From: Bremia lactucae
Lineage: Eukaryota; Oomycota; Peronosporomycetes; Peronosporales; Peronosporaceae
Length of the DNA: 15,110 nt
NCBI RefSeq assembly: GCF_004359215.1
Contig: NC_090616.1
Span: forward strand, 1,264,424 to 1,279,533
Direction: 5' to 3'
The position numbers and the translations under genes were made by a program. The notes under the pieces are model-generated. The model saw only the letters and a program-made list of their open reading frames with translations, was not told where the DNA came from and did not search any database. Positions 1 to 8,861 of this stretch are shown one piece after another; the stretch's first letter is position 1, and every line of letters begins with the position of its first letter.

Positions 1-600
1 GCAGACGTCAATGGGCGATTGCAACGATTGAAATGGAACAAGCGGTAAGGATGCGCGAAATGCTGTCGGATAATAGGGAACACACGCAATGGTTTCAATC
101 GACGATTTCGAGGTTGTCGGAAGTTTATGAAGTCGTGTGCCCCAATAGATGGTTCGGATGCACGTATAGCTGCATGTTGAAAGACTTGGAGTCGCACTTA
201 AAGCGCTGTGTCTATCGACAGGTGCCGGATACGTTGGACCACGTGGTTGAAGATACTATGACGGATTTCCACTCGTACGACCTCGTTTGTCCCAATGTTC
301 TCCTCGGGTGCAAATAAATCTGTGTTCGTGAGAATTCAGCTTCTCGTTTGGCCACGTGTCCAGTCAATGGCATATCACAAGAGAAAGAGTGGGATGAGCG
401 ATTGGAGTGGCGTCGTAATGTCATTCCTGCGACAAAATTGGAGCGAGCAAGACGGATGGATGAGGACCGAGAGGCGACTTATGGGCTTTGTTGTTTGGGA
501 ATTTGCAACAATTGTATGAAGAGGAGACGGCAAGGATGCAAGTGGTGTTACATCAAGAGATTGCAGAGCTTTACACGTATCATAAGCGCGTGGCGCGATA
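1..600 (+). pseudogene. TRAF-type zinc-finger region of a broken ZnF-poly(A) polymerase gene, copy A
   Basis: The frame opens at the window edge; its first methionine is at 33. It encodes a charged helical stretch, then a TRAF-like finger with spacing C-x6-C-x11-H-x3-C (about residues 36-59 from that Met). A second finger follows, starting with a VCPN motif. A TAA at 315-317 cuts the second finger; copy C has GAA at this codon, so this is a nonsense change specific to A. The frame resumes after it. From about 500 the likely ancestral frame shifts into the one used by the downstream polymerase, giving a coiled-coil-like stretch rich in Glu, Gln and Leu. TRAF-type fingers usually mediate protein or nucleic-acid contacts; the role here is unknown. 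Identification of the fingers is by pattern only. Confidence 0.7.
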
Positions 601-1175
601 GAAACGGGTATGGATGCAACAGGCTATTGCCATGGTGAGTACGGAAATTCAAGTGGTATGGAACTAATGCGTGCAAGTGGAAGGGTACGGATCGTTTGCG
701 ACGAGGTTACACGGGGAAGCAAGCGACGTGGATCTCGTCGTATTTGAAGCGACGGAAGAATATCAGTTGACGAATCAACAGTGCGTCCAGACACTTGAAG
801 ATTATTTGCACGACTTGGAGGCATTTGTGGATGTGAGTGCCATCACACGAGCGTTGATTCCATTGTTAAAAGTCGTGGTTATCGTCACACTAAATGAAAA
901 GAGCAACAGCAAGCGCTGTGAGCTACAAATTTCCGTGGACATTACATTCGATCAGCCTCATGGAATGCCTCATAACGCGTCGCAAGTGTCACGTTGGTAC
1001 AAGGCTTGACAAGCGCATTTTACGGATTACGAGAGCTTGCACTGGTTTTGAAACATTTTCTCGTCGAGCGTGGACTTAATGACCCCGTACGTCGGTGGCT
1101 TGTCTTCATACGGATTGTTACTCATGGTTGTCTACGTACCTCAAGAACAAAAGGTTTTAATTTCCACAGTTACAG
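601..1175 (+). pseudogene. Trf4/TENT4-like noncanonical poly(A) polymerase pseudogene, copy A
   Basis: The translation has the nucleotidyltransferase signature GSFATRLHGEASDVDLVV: a GS motif followed by two metal-binding Asp residues (D-V-D). A third candidate catalytic Asp lies in SVDITFDQPHG. After that come a helical segment (LRELALVLKHFLVERGLN) and, one base out of frame, YVGGLSSYGLLLMVVYV, matching the PAP-associated domain. This family adds short A tails to nuclear RNAs for exosome decay (Trf4/PAPD5 type). The copy is dead: a TAG at about 600 and a TAA at about 665 precede the GS motif, a base is missing in the region before SVTLVQG relative to copy B, and another frameshift lies near 1083. 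It lies directly downstream of the zinc-finger region, and the two were probably one gene. Confidence 0.82.
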
Positions 1176-1301
1176 ACATCAACGCATGCATGACGCTGGC
1201 GATGATGACGACGTTGACGACTTTCAAGCAGCACTGCCAGCTGCTCGTACGCACTGGAATTCACGGTATGAAGCACAGCGTCTTAAGGGAGAACTCATAA
1301 C

Positions 1302-2060
1302 AAAGAAGATTGTGAAACAATGTGCTTGAAATCGGCAACCCGCGCAACCGAAACGTGTTGAGATACCAGGTTCGGCCACTGGATCGGACCAAGGACATGT
1401 AAAAAGCCTTAAATATTGGACACGCTCTTGATGGATTCGCGCAGTCCTGTGGCAATGACTTTCGGCAGCACGTGGATCAAATTGCAGTCGTGTCGTGGGG
1501 GAACCGGCTGTCGAGACGTCTCGGGCCATGGCTTGTGCGACGTTTCCACTAAGACGCTCTCCATCGACCAGGAATTCCTCGCCCAGTGGCTGCTATAAAA
1601 ATGCTCGCCATTGATGCTCATGCCATTTGCAACTCACGACGGATTGCTCATAATTCAGGACGCGCTATAGCCTGATAATAACGTCTGCAAATCTTGTTAC
1701 CGCGTTCGTCAAGTTTTTCGAGACTTTTCCGACTTTTGAAGCTTTGGGACGGCTGTGATGTATGGACAAAACGACGAAATGCTACAAGGCACAACTCGTC
1801 CTTTGTCGAACGGATAGCTTGCTGGGACCTGTCATTCCTGCTTTATCACGCGCACTATTTCGTAAAAGTCGTCTCCCTTACGCAAATGCACGGGAAAACG
1901 CGAGATTGTTGAGCAATTCAAAAGCTAAGTCATCGAGCTCGAGGGAGTACATTCGAAATAATTTTAGGGGGGCGGCATGTTGCAGCTTAGCACAGCGTCT
2001 CCGTCGCATAAGTGATGATAAAAATCGTCTTCTTTCAACATTCCTTTTTTACGCAATTCA
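1302..2060 (-). other. Degenerate unidentified segment, diverged relative of 3596-4300, copy A
   Basis: No intact gene is seen. The segment aligns by eye, with many differences, to 3596-4300 in the same unit: both share the string gattgtgaaacaatgt or a close variant, an ACGGATAG...GCTGG block, and a gcataagtgatgataaaaatcgtct block. On the minus strand both give a VPA-x-YP-x-D-x-G motif and an EDDFYHHLCDGD or LDDFYHHLCYGD motif. Here the minus-strand reading is full of stops and frameshifts, for example a TGA where the relative has Trp before VPA. The minus strand gives the better protein-level match, but the coding strand is not certain and I do not recognise the protein. Confidence 0.45.
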
Positions 2061-2226
2061 TTAAAATTACATAAATTTACTATCATAAACAATTCAAACT
2101 GGAAAAGGTGCAAGAGAGAGGTAACGAGATGCTAGCTAACGATTTTGAGAAGCGACGAAGAACGTCAAGACTTGGGACAAGTCCTGCGCTTCTTCCATTT
2201 CGATTTCGTCTTCGCCAGCTCTTAAA

Positions 2227-3060
2227 GTGGAAAAATCCAGAAAGAGAAACGTGATTTACGCCGAGGACGTTCTCAAGGCGAAGCAAGCCGTACAGGCTAA
2301 GCTGTCCAGCCCGATAGCCAACGCTCCGTTTGTCGATGAAGATGGAGATGCTTCGTGGGGGCCTGTTGTTGTTTGCAGGTCCACCACTTGGAACGATTTC
2401 GAGCGATGGCTGGACCTCAACGATGGACGCTTGAGACGTTGGGTTTTCGAGCCGTTTCATGATGGAAGCAAAAAGGGAAGAGTACTCATTTACAGCCTGC
2501 CATCATCGGCTCACCGCGATGCTACAAGTGCGATTACAAGTTCGATCATTACTCAAATACAACATGCCGGAAATGACATTGACCTCTATTTGTCTCTAAA
2601 AACGGGACAGATAACATGTAGGACTGGTGATCGTGGTCAAGAACCAGACGATTCTCTCACTCCTGTAGATCTAACTATTGGGGGAGAGGTGATGAGGGCT
2701 GCAGATCATGCTCCATTTCCAAATGTCATTATTGAAGTGGCATTCAAAAATGAAAGTCTGACAATACTCCGAGCCAAACTCGTGCGGTGGATGGATCCCA
2801 CATACTCGTCTGTTCAAGTAGCGATTGGAATTAAAATTTTCCCGGCAAATTTGCGTCGAGTTGCTATCTTGCACCAACGTGGACAGCCGATTGAAGAAGT
2901 GGAGTTTGGGCAGAATCGCCCAGGTCCGTTGACAATTTCGTTTCCTATCAGTGCAATATACGCTAATGCTGCTTTGCCGCCATCTTTGACTGGTCATCAA
3001 AACAATCAAATTGTTATTGACCTTATTGCCTTGCGAGGAGTGATTAACGCACATATTTAG
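2227..3060 (+). CDS. Uma2-like PD-(D/E)XK nuclease family protein, copy A
   Basis: This is an open frame of about 277 codons. By pattern it matches the Uma2/DUF820 restriction-endonuclease-like fold: a His in SSAHRDATSAI (about residue 96), an Asp in TPVDLTI (about 148), a hydrophobic strand ending in Glu (NVIIEVAFKNES, Glu at about 170), then Lys in LRAKLVRWMDP (about 184). These would be the metal-binding and catalytic residues of such a nuclease. A basic SRKRN stretch at the N-terminus could be nuclear-targeting. No in-frame ATG exists before about residue 156: the frame opens after a TGA near 2148, and 2227 is a GTG. A 2-bp difference relative to copy B separates the upstream ATG (2129) from this frame. 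The copy therefore needs an upstream exon or a non-AUG start, or its start is broken. Bacterial Uma2 proteins have few known functions; the target here is unknown. Confidence 0.7.
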   Translation: MEKSRKRNVIYAEDVLKAKQAVQAKLSSPIANAPFVDEDGDASWGPVVVCRSTTWNDFERWLDLNDGRLRRWVFEPFHDGSKKGRVLIYSLPSSAHRDATSAITSSIITQIQHAGNDIDLYLSLKTGQITCRTGDRGQEPDDSLTPVDLTIGGEVMRAADHAPFPNVIIEVAFKNESLTILRAKLVRWMDPTYSSVQVAIGIKIFPANLRRVAILHQRGQPIEEVEFGQNRPGPLTISFPISAIYANAALPPSLTGHQNNQIVIDLIALRGVINAHI

Positions 3061-3561
3061 CTTGCGTTTAGGCTGACAACCTAAGTTTTTGGACCCTTTG
3101 ATTAGTGTATCGCGTTTTATTAATTACTTCATAAACTCTTTGTTAAGTATTTATTTAATTCATTATCCTCCTTCTCATATGTACAAGAGAGAGCATTGAC
3201 TTTCTTGACTTGTTGCATACAAATTTTGCCACGGCTTGCGTCTCCTTGAGGTCTATGGCTTTCATAATCCTGTTTCCATCATAAACTGAATTTAATTATG
3301 TGCTGCACTTGATGCGATACATTCCATCTGCTCGTCCTTTTCACTGTGTACTACTTTGCGACTGTTGCACGGAAAATGAGTTTTTGTCCTGCAAAATCTA
3401 CTCGATCTGTTTCGTAATTTCTTCAACGACCAATTATACTCCGTCTGAATGTTTTTAGACATAATGTCCTGCGTATAAGTTGATTCGACAAAGTGTCATT
3501 AAAACAACAGCAAGAGAGAATACCCTATACTTCTCCAACGTTTGCGGTCTGTTATTTGTGG
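3061..3561. other. AT-rich 3' flank of nuclease, copy A
   Basis: No convincing gene is seen. Just after the nuclease stop lies a small inverted repeat, ttaggctgacaacctaa (about 3069-3085), followed by AT-rich DNA. On the minus strand a short reading (ATG at 3320-3322) is interrupted by a TAA that the other copies lack. The same flank recurs after nuclease copies B and C, and inverted upstream of copy C, so it belongs to the repeated element. Confidence 0.6.
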
Positions 3562-4300
3562 TCAATTGTTCGAAATAGGACGCCTGCTCCTATAGCAAAG
3601 GAAATTGTGAAACAATGTATTAAAAGCAACATCCGCGCGACTAAAACGTACTGTACCAAACTTGGCTGCTAGAACGGCCAAAGACATGAAAACAAATCGT
3701 TCTATTGTCTGTAAAAACACAAGAGCCAATGTGTTGCATTTAAAAGTGAGTATATATGCCATGAAGAGCCGAGACAAGCGCGTAAGCTTGGACAATACTT
3801 GGTCTGATTCGTCAGCTGCCTCCAGTCAATTTTAACAGCTGCTGCAGCTGCCAAGCAATCATTTCGCCAGATTTGAAAGACACACCTTTTCCTTGGTCGC
3901 ACGGATAGTTCGCTGGAACAAGCCACAAGTGCTTTGTCAAGGCAGTGTGGTCATTTGTATTGCGCACTAATCCGTAAAGTCTGCTTATTCTCACACGCAA
4001 CGCGAGCTTGTTGATTGATCCAAAATTTGGCATAGAGTTCGAGGGGCACGAGGTTGGGCATGACGATGTATCGAGTAAATTGAGATACCACGTGCAAAAA
4101 GCAGATATAATTTCAGCAAACGTACGGCTATTGCAGCTTCGCGCACCGTCACCGTAGCATAAGTGATGATAAAAATCGTCTAGGAGCGCATTTGGCCACT
4201 TGAATTCAATCGGAAACGCCATAACTCCAATCAAGGCTGCTTCTCTTGTGACGGAGGATGAAGTTGACGCCAAGTCATGTTTAGGACGGTTTGTGTTGCT
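3562..4300 (-). pseudogene. Unidentified minus-strand gene remnant, copy A (contains a 153-codon open frame)
   Basis: On the minus strand an open frame runs from an ATG at 4273 to a stop at 3812, beginning MASTSSSVTREAALIG and containing LDDFYHHLCYGD, a Cys-rich TSSCPTSCPS run, and LWLVPANYPCDQGKG. Beyond its stop (copy C has Gly there) the similarity continues in the same frame (RIRPSIVQAYALVSALHG), so the original protein was longer. A second, overlapping frame (3562-3795) ends with LFHNFLCYRSRRP. The family is not one I recognise. In copy B the 5' part is frameshifted, so only this copy keeps the first 153 codons open. Calling it a remnant is inference from the shared in-frame stop. Confidence 0.45.
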
Positions 4301-4564
4301 CTTGGTTAGGTTGAATTTAATGTGGTCTACATCGCTCTCGGATTAAAGCGCATTCCGAATTGACTTAAATGATATTATTTACAAAAAAATCCGTTCGCCT
4401 CCCCACATAGACATGAACGCGTCGTGCTCCGCGCTGCGCTGCGCTGCGTGTCAATGGCCAGCGCACCGCTCCCTCACGTCCTTAACTTGTCGTGACGGCG
4501 TCTTTATTGCACTCTCATCCAAGCACAGCGCGCAACACCAACAAAAAAGGATTTACCCGTTTGT
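4301..4564. other. Probable DLST upstream region, copy A
   Basis: No gene is seen. The left part is AT-rich and shared with copy B. From about 4405 to 4630, extending into the start of the DLST frame, the DNA is absent from copy B. It is GC-richer, contains a short GCGCT run (ccgcgctgcgctgcgctgcg, about 4430), and directly precedes the DLST presequence, so it may be the old 5' untranslated or promoter region of that gene. Confidence 0.4.
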
Positions 4565-5046
4565 ATGCAACGTTTCGGCCGCATCGCCGCTACAACTTCC
4601 CGGGTTCTCGAGCCGACGTTCTTGTGCCCTCCATGGGTGATTTTATCTCGGAGGAACTGTCGTAGAATGGATTAAAGCAGCCAGGAGACGCTGTCGCTGA
4701 GGACGACGTCGTGGTAGTGTTGGAGACGGACAAGGTGAGCGTCGACGTCCGTGCCCCCCAGAGCGGTACGATTACCATCATACTGGCTGGGGTGGACCAG
4801 ATTGTGGAGGTTGAGGTGCCGCTTTTCTCTATTCTACGTGGGAATGAAGGCTCTACTACTGCCTCAAGCTCCTGCAGCTTGTGAAGGCCAGTGCTTCAGC
4901 ATTATTGGAAGTTCCTGGGATCAGTGCTATGATTGACATAGATCGACAGGAGATTCTGTATCGAGACAATGTCGACGTGAGTGTAGCTGTGTCGACACCA
5001 AAAAGCCTGGTTACACTGAAATATACCGATCTTACAAGCTTTGCAA
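4565..5046 (+). pseudogene. DLST: 2-oxoglutarate dehydrogenase E2 (dihydrolipoyl succinyltransferase) pseudogene, copy A
   Basis: An ATG at 4565 starts a basic, Arg- and Ser-containing leader (MQRFGRIAATTSRVLEP) typical of a mitochondrial presequence. The lipoyl domain follows after frameshifts: GDFISE, then WIKAAGDAVAEDDVVVVLETDKVSVDVRAPQSGTI split across two frames. The lipoyl-accepting Lys sits in the DKV motif (codon 4732-4734). The linker and early catalytic domain are missing. The sequence jumps to the catalytic core (KASASALLEVPGISAMID, then LYRDNVDVSVAVSTPKSL) and ends inside SFA at the duplication joint. In a working cell this enzyme is the E2 core of the mitochondrial 2-oxoglutarate dehydrogenase complex. 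Here the frameshifts, internal deletion and missing C-terminus, with its catalytic His, make it nonfunctional. Confidence 0.85.
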
Positions 5047-5640
5047 GCCGTGGCGCGATAGAAACGGGTTTGGATGCAACAGGCTATTGCCATGGTGAGT
5101 ACGGAAATTCAAGTGGCATGGAACCAATGCGTGCAAGTGGAAGGGTACGGATCGTTTGCGACGAGGTTACACGGAGAAGCAAGCGATGTGGATCTTGTCG
5201 TATTTGTCGCGACGGAAGAATATCAGTTGACGAATCAACAGTGCGTCCAGACACTTGCAGATCATTTGCACGACTTGGAGGCACTTGTGGATGTGAGTGC
5301 CATCACACGAGCGTTGATTCCATTGTTAAAAGTCGTGGTTATCGTCACACTAAATGAAAAGAGCAACAGCAAGCGCTGTGAGCTACAAATTTCCGTGGAC
5401 ATTACGTTCGATCAGCCTTATGGAATGCCTCATAACGGCGTCGCAAGTGTCACGTTGGTACAAGGCTTGAAAAGCGCATTTTAGATATTACGAGAGCTTG
5501 CACTGGTTTTGAAACATTTTCTCGTCGAGCGTGGACTTAATGACCCCGTACGTCGGTGGCTTGTCATCATAGGAATTGTTACTCATGGTTGTCTACGTGC
5601 CTCAAGAACAAAAGGCTTTAATTTCCACAGTTGATAGACA
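5047..5640 (+). pseudogene. Trf4-like poly(A) polymerase pseudogene, copy B
   Basis: This is the best-preserved of the three transferase cores. One frame from an ATG at 5074 to a TAG at 5482-5484 holds GSFATRLHGEASDVDLVV, SVDITFDQPYGMPHNG and SVTLVQGLKSAF. The codon that is TAA in copies A and C is CAA here, so both Asp residues of the D-V-D motif and the third Asp are in frame. The 5' end is cut by the duplication joint at 5046, so no zinc-finger part is present, and the shared TAG just before the ATG remains. The frame ends at a TAG where copy A has a Tyr codon. Later parts of the PAP-associated domain are frameshifted and carry another TAG near 5570 (Tyr in A). A product of 136 residues would lack the helical domain needed for a folded polymerase. 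Confidence 0.82.
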
Positions 5641-5763
5641 TCAACGCATGCATGACGCTGGCGATGATGACGACGTTGACGACTTTCAAGCAGCACTGCC
5701 AGCTGCTCGTACGCACTGGAATTCACGGTATGAAGCACAGCGTCTTAAGGGAGAACTCATAAC

Positions 5764-6520
5764 AAAGAAGATTGTGAAACAATGTGCTTGAAATCGGCAA
5801 CCCGCGCAACCGAAACGTGTTGAGATACCAGGTTCGGCCACTGGATCGGACCAAGGACATGTAAAAAGCCTTAAATATTGGACACGCTCTTGATGGATTC
5901 GCGCAGTCCTGTGGCAATGACTTTCGGCAGCACGTGGATCAAATTGCAGTCGTGTCGTGGGGGAACCGGCTGTCGAGACGTCTCGGGCCATGGCTTGTGC
6001 GACGTTCCCACTAAGACGCTCTCCATCGACCAGGCATTCCTCGCCCAGTGGCTGCTGTAAAAATGCTCGCCATTGATCCTCATGCCATTTGTAACTCACG
6101 ACGGATTGCTCATAATTCAGGACGCGCTATAGCCTGATAATAACGTCTGCAAATCTTGTTACCGCGTTCGTCAAGTTTTCCGAGACTTTTCCGACTTTTG
6201 AAGCTTTGGGACGGCTGTGATGTATGGACAAAACGACGAAATGCTACAAGGCACAACTCGTCCTTTGTCGAACGGATAGCTTGCTGGGACCTGTCATTCC
6301 TGCTTTATCACGCGCACTATTTCGTAAAAGTCGTCTCCCTTACGCAAATGCACGGGAAAACGCGAGATTGTTGAGCAATTCAAAAGCTAAGTCATCGAGC
6401 TCGAGGGAGTACATTCGAAATAATTTTAGGGGGGCGGCATGTTGCAGCTTAGCACAGCGTCTCCGTCGCATAAGTGATGATAAAAATCGTCTTCTTTCAA
6501 CATTCCTTTCTTACGCAATT
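5764..6520 (-). other. Degenerate unidentified segment, copy B
   Basis: This is the near-identical counterpart of 1302-2060, differing at only a few positions, such as a Trp/stop-level change at about 6057. The longest minus-strand frame (5686-6099) begins MSYKWHEDQWRAFLQQPLGEE and overlaps the end of the polymerase remnant, so it is a chance or residual frame. The segment ends about 70 bp before the nuclease start region. No recognisable domain is seen. Confidence 0.45.
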
Positions 6521-6590
6521 CATTAAAATTACATAAATTTACTAACATAAACAATTCAAACTGGAAAAGGTGCAAGAGAGAGGTAACGAG

Positions 6591-7520
6591 ATGCTAGCTA
6601 ACGATTATGAGAAGCGACGAAGAACGTCAAGACTTGGGACAAGTCCTGCGCCTCCCATTTCAATTTCGTCTTCGCCAGCTCTTACAGTGGAAAAACCCAG
6701 AAAGAGAAACGTGATTTACGCCGAGGACGTTCTCAAGGCAAAGCAAGCCGTACAGGCTAAGCTGGACAGCCCGATAGCCAACGCTCCGTTTGTCGATGAA
6801 GATGGAGATGCTTCGTGGGGGCCTGTTGTTGTTTGCAGGTCCACCACTTGGAACGATTTCGAGCGATGGCTGGACCTCAACGATGGACGCTTGAGACGTT
6901 GGGTTTTCGAGCCGTTTCATGATGGAAGCAAAAAGGGAAGAGTACTCATCTACAGCCTGCCATCATCGGCTCACCGCGATGCTACAAGTGCAGTTACAAG
7001 ATCGATCATTCGACAAGTTTTAGAAGCAGGAAACGATATTAACCTCATTGATTCTCTTAAAACGGGACAGATAACATGTAGGACTGGTGATCGTGGTCAA
7101 GAACCAGACGAATCTCTCACTCCTGTGGATCTAACTATTGGGGGAGAGGTGATGAGGGCTGCAGGTCATGCTCCATTTCCAAACGTCATTATTGAAGTGG
7201 CATTCAAAAATGAAAGTCTGACGGTACTCCGAGCCAAACTCGTGCGGTGGATGGATCCCACATACTCGTCTGTTCAAGTGGCGATTGGAATTAAAATTTT
7301 CCCGGCAAATTTGCGTCGAGTTGCTATCTTGCACCAACGTGGACAGCCGATTGAAGAAGTGGAGTTTGGGCAGAATCGCCCAGGTCCGTTGACAATTTCG
7401 TTTCCTATCAGTGCAATATACGCTAATGCTGCTTTGCCGCCATCTTTGACTGGTCATCAAAACAATCAGATTGTTATCGACCTTATTGCCTTGCGAGGAG
7501 TGATTAACGCACAAATTTAG
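6591..7520 (+). CDS. Uma2-like PD-(D/E)XK nuclease family protein, copy B (most complete)
   Basis: The frame is open from an ATG at 6591 to a TAG at 7518-7520, 309 codons, and is the only copy whose natural upstream ATG is in frame. The N-terminus is basic and Ser/Pro-rich (EKRRRTSRLGTSPAPPIS, then KPRKRN), resembling nuclear-localisation signals. The nuclease core follows, with the His of SSAHRDATSA, Asp of TPVDLTI, Glu of NVIIEVAFKN and Lys of LRAKLVRW. The C-terminal third is predicted mixed alpha/beta, without membrane segments. An open frame also reads into this ATG from 6570. Compared with copies A and C, the stretch between the His and Asp motifs differs at a cluster of residues (AVTRSIIRQVLEAGNDINLIDSL here), while the C-terminal half is almost identical. 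The assignment rests on motif layout only; a nuclease-dead relative cannot be excluded. Confidence 0.78.
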   Translation: MLANDYEKRRRTSRLGTSPAPPISISSSPALTVEKPRKRNVIYAEDVLKAKQAVQAKLDSPIANAPFVDEDGDASWGPVVVCRSTTWNDFERWLDLNDGRLRRWVFEPFHDGSKKGRVLIYSLPSSAHRDATSAVTRSIIRQVLEAGNDINLIDSLKTGQITCRTGDRGQEPDESLTPVDLTIGGEVMRAAGHAPFPNVIIEVAFKNESLTVLRAKLVRWMDPTYSSVQVAIGIKIFPANLRRVAILHQRGQPIEEVEFGQNRPGPLTISFPISAIYANAALPPSLTGHQNNQIVIDLIALRGVINAQI

Positions 7521-8019
7521 CTTGCGTTTAGGCTGTCAATTTTAGTTTTTGGACCCTTTGATTAGTGTATCGCGTTTTATTAATTACTTCATAAACTCTT
7601 TGTCAAGTATTTATTTAATTCATTATCCTCCTTCTCATATGTACAAGATAGAGCATTGACTTTCTTGACTTGTTGCATACAAATTTTGCCATGGCTTGCG
7701 TCTCCTTGAGGTCTATGGCTTTCATAATCCTGTTTCCATCATAAACTGAATTTAATCCTGTGCTGCACTTGATGCGATACATTCCATCTGCTCGTCCTTT
7801 TCATTGTGTACTTCTTTGCGACTGTTGCAAAAAAGGAGATTTTGTCCTGCAAAATCTACTCGATCTGTTTCGTGTTTTCTTCAACGACGAATTATACTCA
7901 GTCTGAATGGTTTTGGACATAATCTCCTGCGTATAAGTTGATCCGACAAAGTCTCATTAAAACAACAGCAAGAGAGAATACCCTATACTTCTCCAACGTT
8001 TGCGGTCTGTTATTTGTGG
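7521..8019. other. AT-rich 3' flank of nuclease, copy B, with a possible 55-codon minus-strand frame
   Basis: This corresponds to 3061-3561. The small inverted repeat after the stop is degraded (ttaggctgtcaatttta). A minus-strand frame runs from an ATG at 7782 to a TAA at 7615: 55 residues, basic, beginning MYRIKCSTGLNSVYDGN. In copy A it carries a TAA, and in the right arm of copy C an extra G shifts it, so it is probably not a gene. Confidence 0.5.
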
Positions 8020-8730
8020 TCAATTGTTGGAAATAGGACGCCTGCTCCTATAGCAAAGGAAATTGTGAAACAATGTATTAAAAGCAACATCCGCGCGACT
8101 GAAACGTACTGTACCAAACTTGGCTGCTAGAACGGCCAAAGACATGAAAACAAATCGTTCTATTGTCTGTAAATACACAAGAGCCAATGTGTTGCATTTA
8201 AAAGTCAGTATATATGCCATGAAGAGCCGAGACAAGCGCGTAAGCTTGGACAATACTTGGTCTGATTCGTCAGCTGCCTCCAGATAATGTTAACAGCTAC
8301 TTCAGCCGCAAAGCAATCATTTCGCCAGCCTTGAAAGGCACACCTTTTCCTTGGTCGCACGGATAGTTCGCTGGAACAAGCAACGAGTGCCTTGTCAAGG
8401 CAGTGTGGTCATTTGTATTGCGCACTAATCCGTAAAGTCTGCTTATTCTCACACGCAACGCGAGCTTGTTGATTGATTCAAAATTTGGCATAGAGCTCGA
8501 GGGGCACGAGGTTGGGCATGACGATGCATCGACCGAATTGAGATACCACGTGCAAAAAGCAGATTATTTTCAGCAAACGTACGGCTGTCGCAGCTTAGCG
8601 CAGTGTCACCGTCGCATAAGTGATGATAATAATTGTCTAGGAGCGCATTTGTCCACTTGAATTCAGTCGGAAACGCCACAACTCCAATCAAGGCTGCTCC
8701 TCTTGTGACGGAGGATGAAGTTGACGCCAA
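8020..8730 (-). pseudogene. Unidentified minus-strand gene remnant, copy B
   Basis: This is the counterpart of 3562-4300. The minus strand starts at an ATG at 8730 (MASTSSSVTRGAALIGVVAF) and keeps LDNYYHHLCDGD, but a frame change follows that motif, so the rest is read in the wrong frame to 8449. The continuation LVRNTNDHTALTRHSLLVPANYPCDQGKG is in another frame (8297-8491). The distal frame 8020-8253, with LFHNFLCYRSRRP, is open as in copy A. It is broken and unrecognised. Confidence 0.45.
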
Positions 8731-8861
8731 GTCATGTTTAGGACGGTTTGTGTTGCTCTGTGTTAGGTCGAATTTAATGTGGTCTACATCGCTCTCGATT
8801 TAAAGCGCATTCCGAATTGACTTAATGATATTATTTACAAAAAATCCTTTCGCCTCCCCCC

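Larger units (their letters stand above)
584..5046. repeat. Tandem duplication unit A (about 4.46 kb)
   Basis: The segment recurs at 5047-9278 in the same order and orientation, with only scattered substitutions and short indels apart from one block: about 230 bp at 4405-4630 are absent from copy B. The left end lies inside the polymerase pseudogene and the right end inside the DLST pseudogene. The joint to unit B at 5046/5047 fuses these two genes. The sequence left of A (zinc fingers) and right of B (more DLST) are the natural continuations of the broken genes, as expected for a simple tandem duplication. Confidence 0.9.

Noticed and set aside
1224..1529. Minus-strand frame opposite the polymerase 3' region (also at 5686-6099)
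   Set aside because: It overlaps the plus-strand polymerase remnant and has no domain signal; it is likely a shadow frame.
2671..3054. 127-codon minus-strand frame opposite the nuclease (also at 7131-7514 and 13154-13537)
   Set aside because: It is exactly antisense to the conserved nuclease core, so it stays open only because that gene is conserved; composition is not protein-like.
2227..3060. Nuclease as a Crinkler (CRN) or RXLR effector
   Set aside because: No signal peptide, LxLFLAK, HVLVVVP or RXLR-EER motif is visible at the N-terminus of any copy.
5083..5105. Splice-donor-like atGGTGAGTacg in the polymerase
   Set aside because: The reading frame continues through it with conserved family sequence, so an intron here would remove part of the enzyme.
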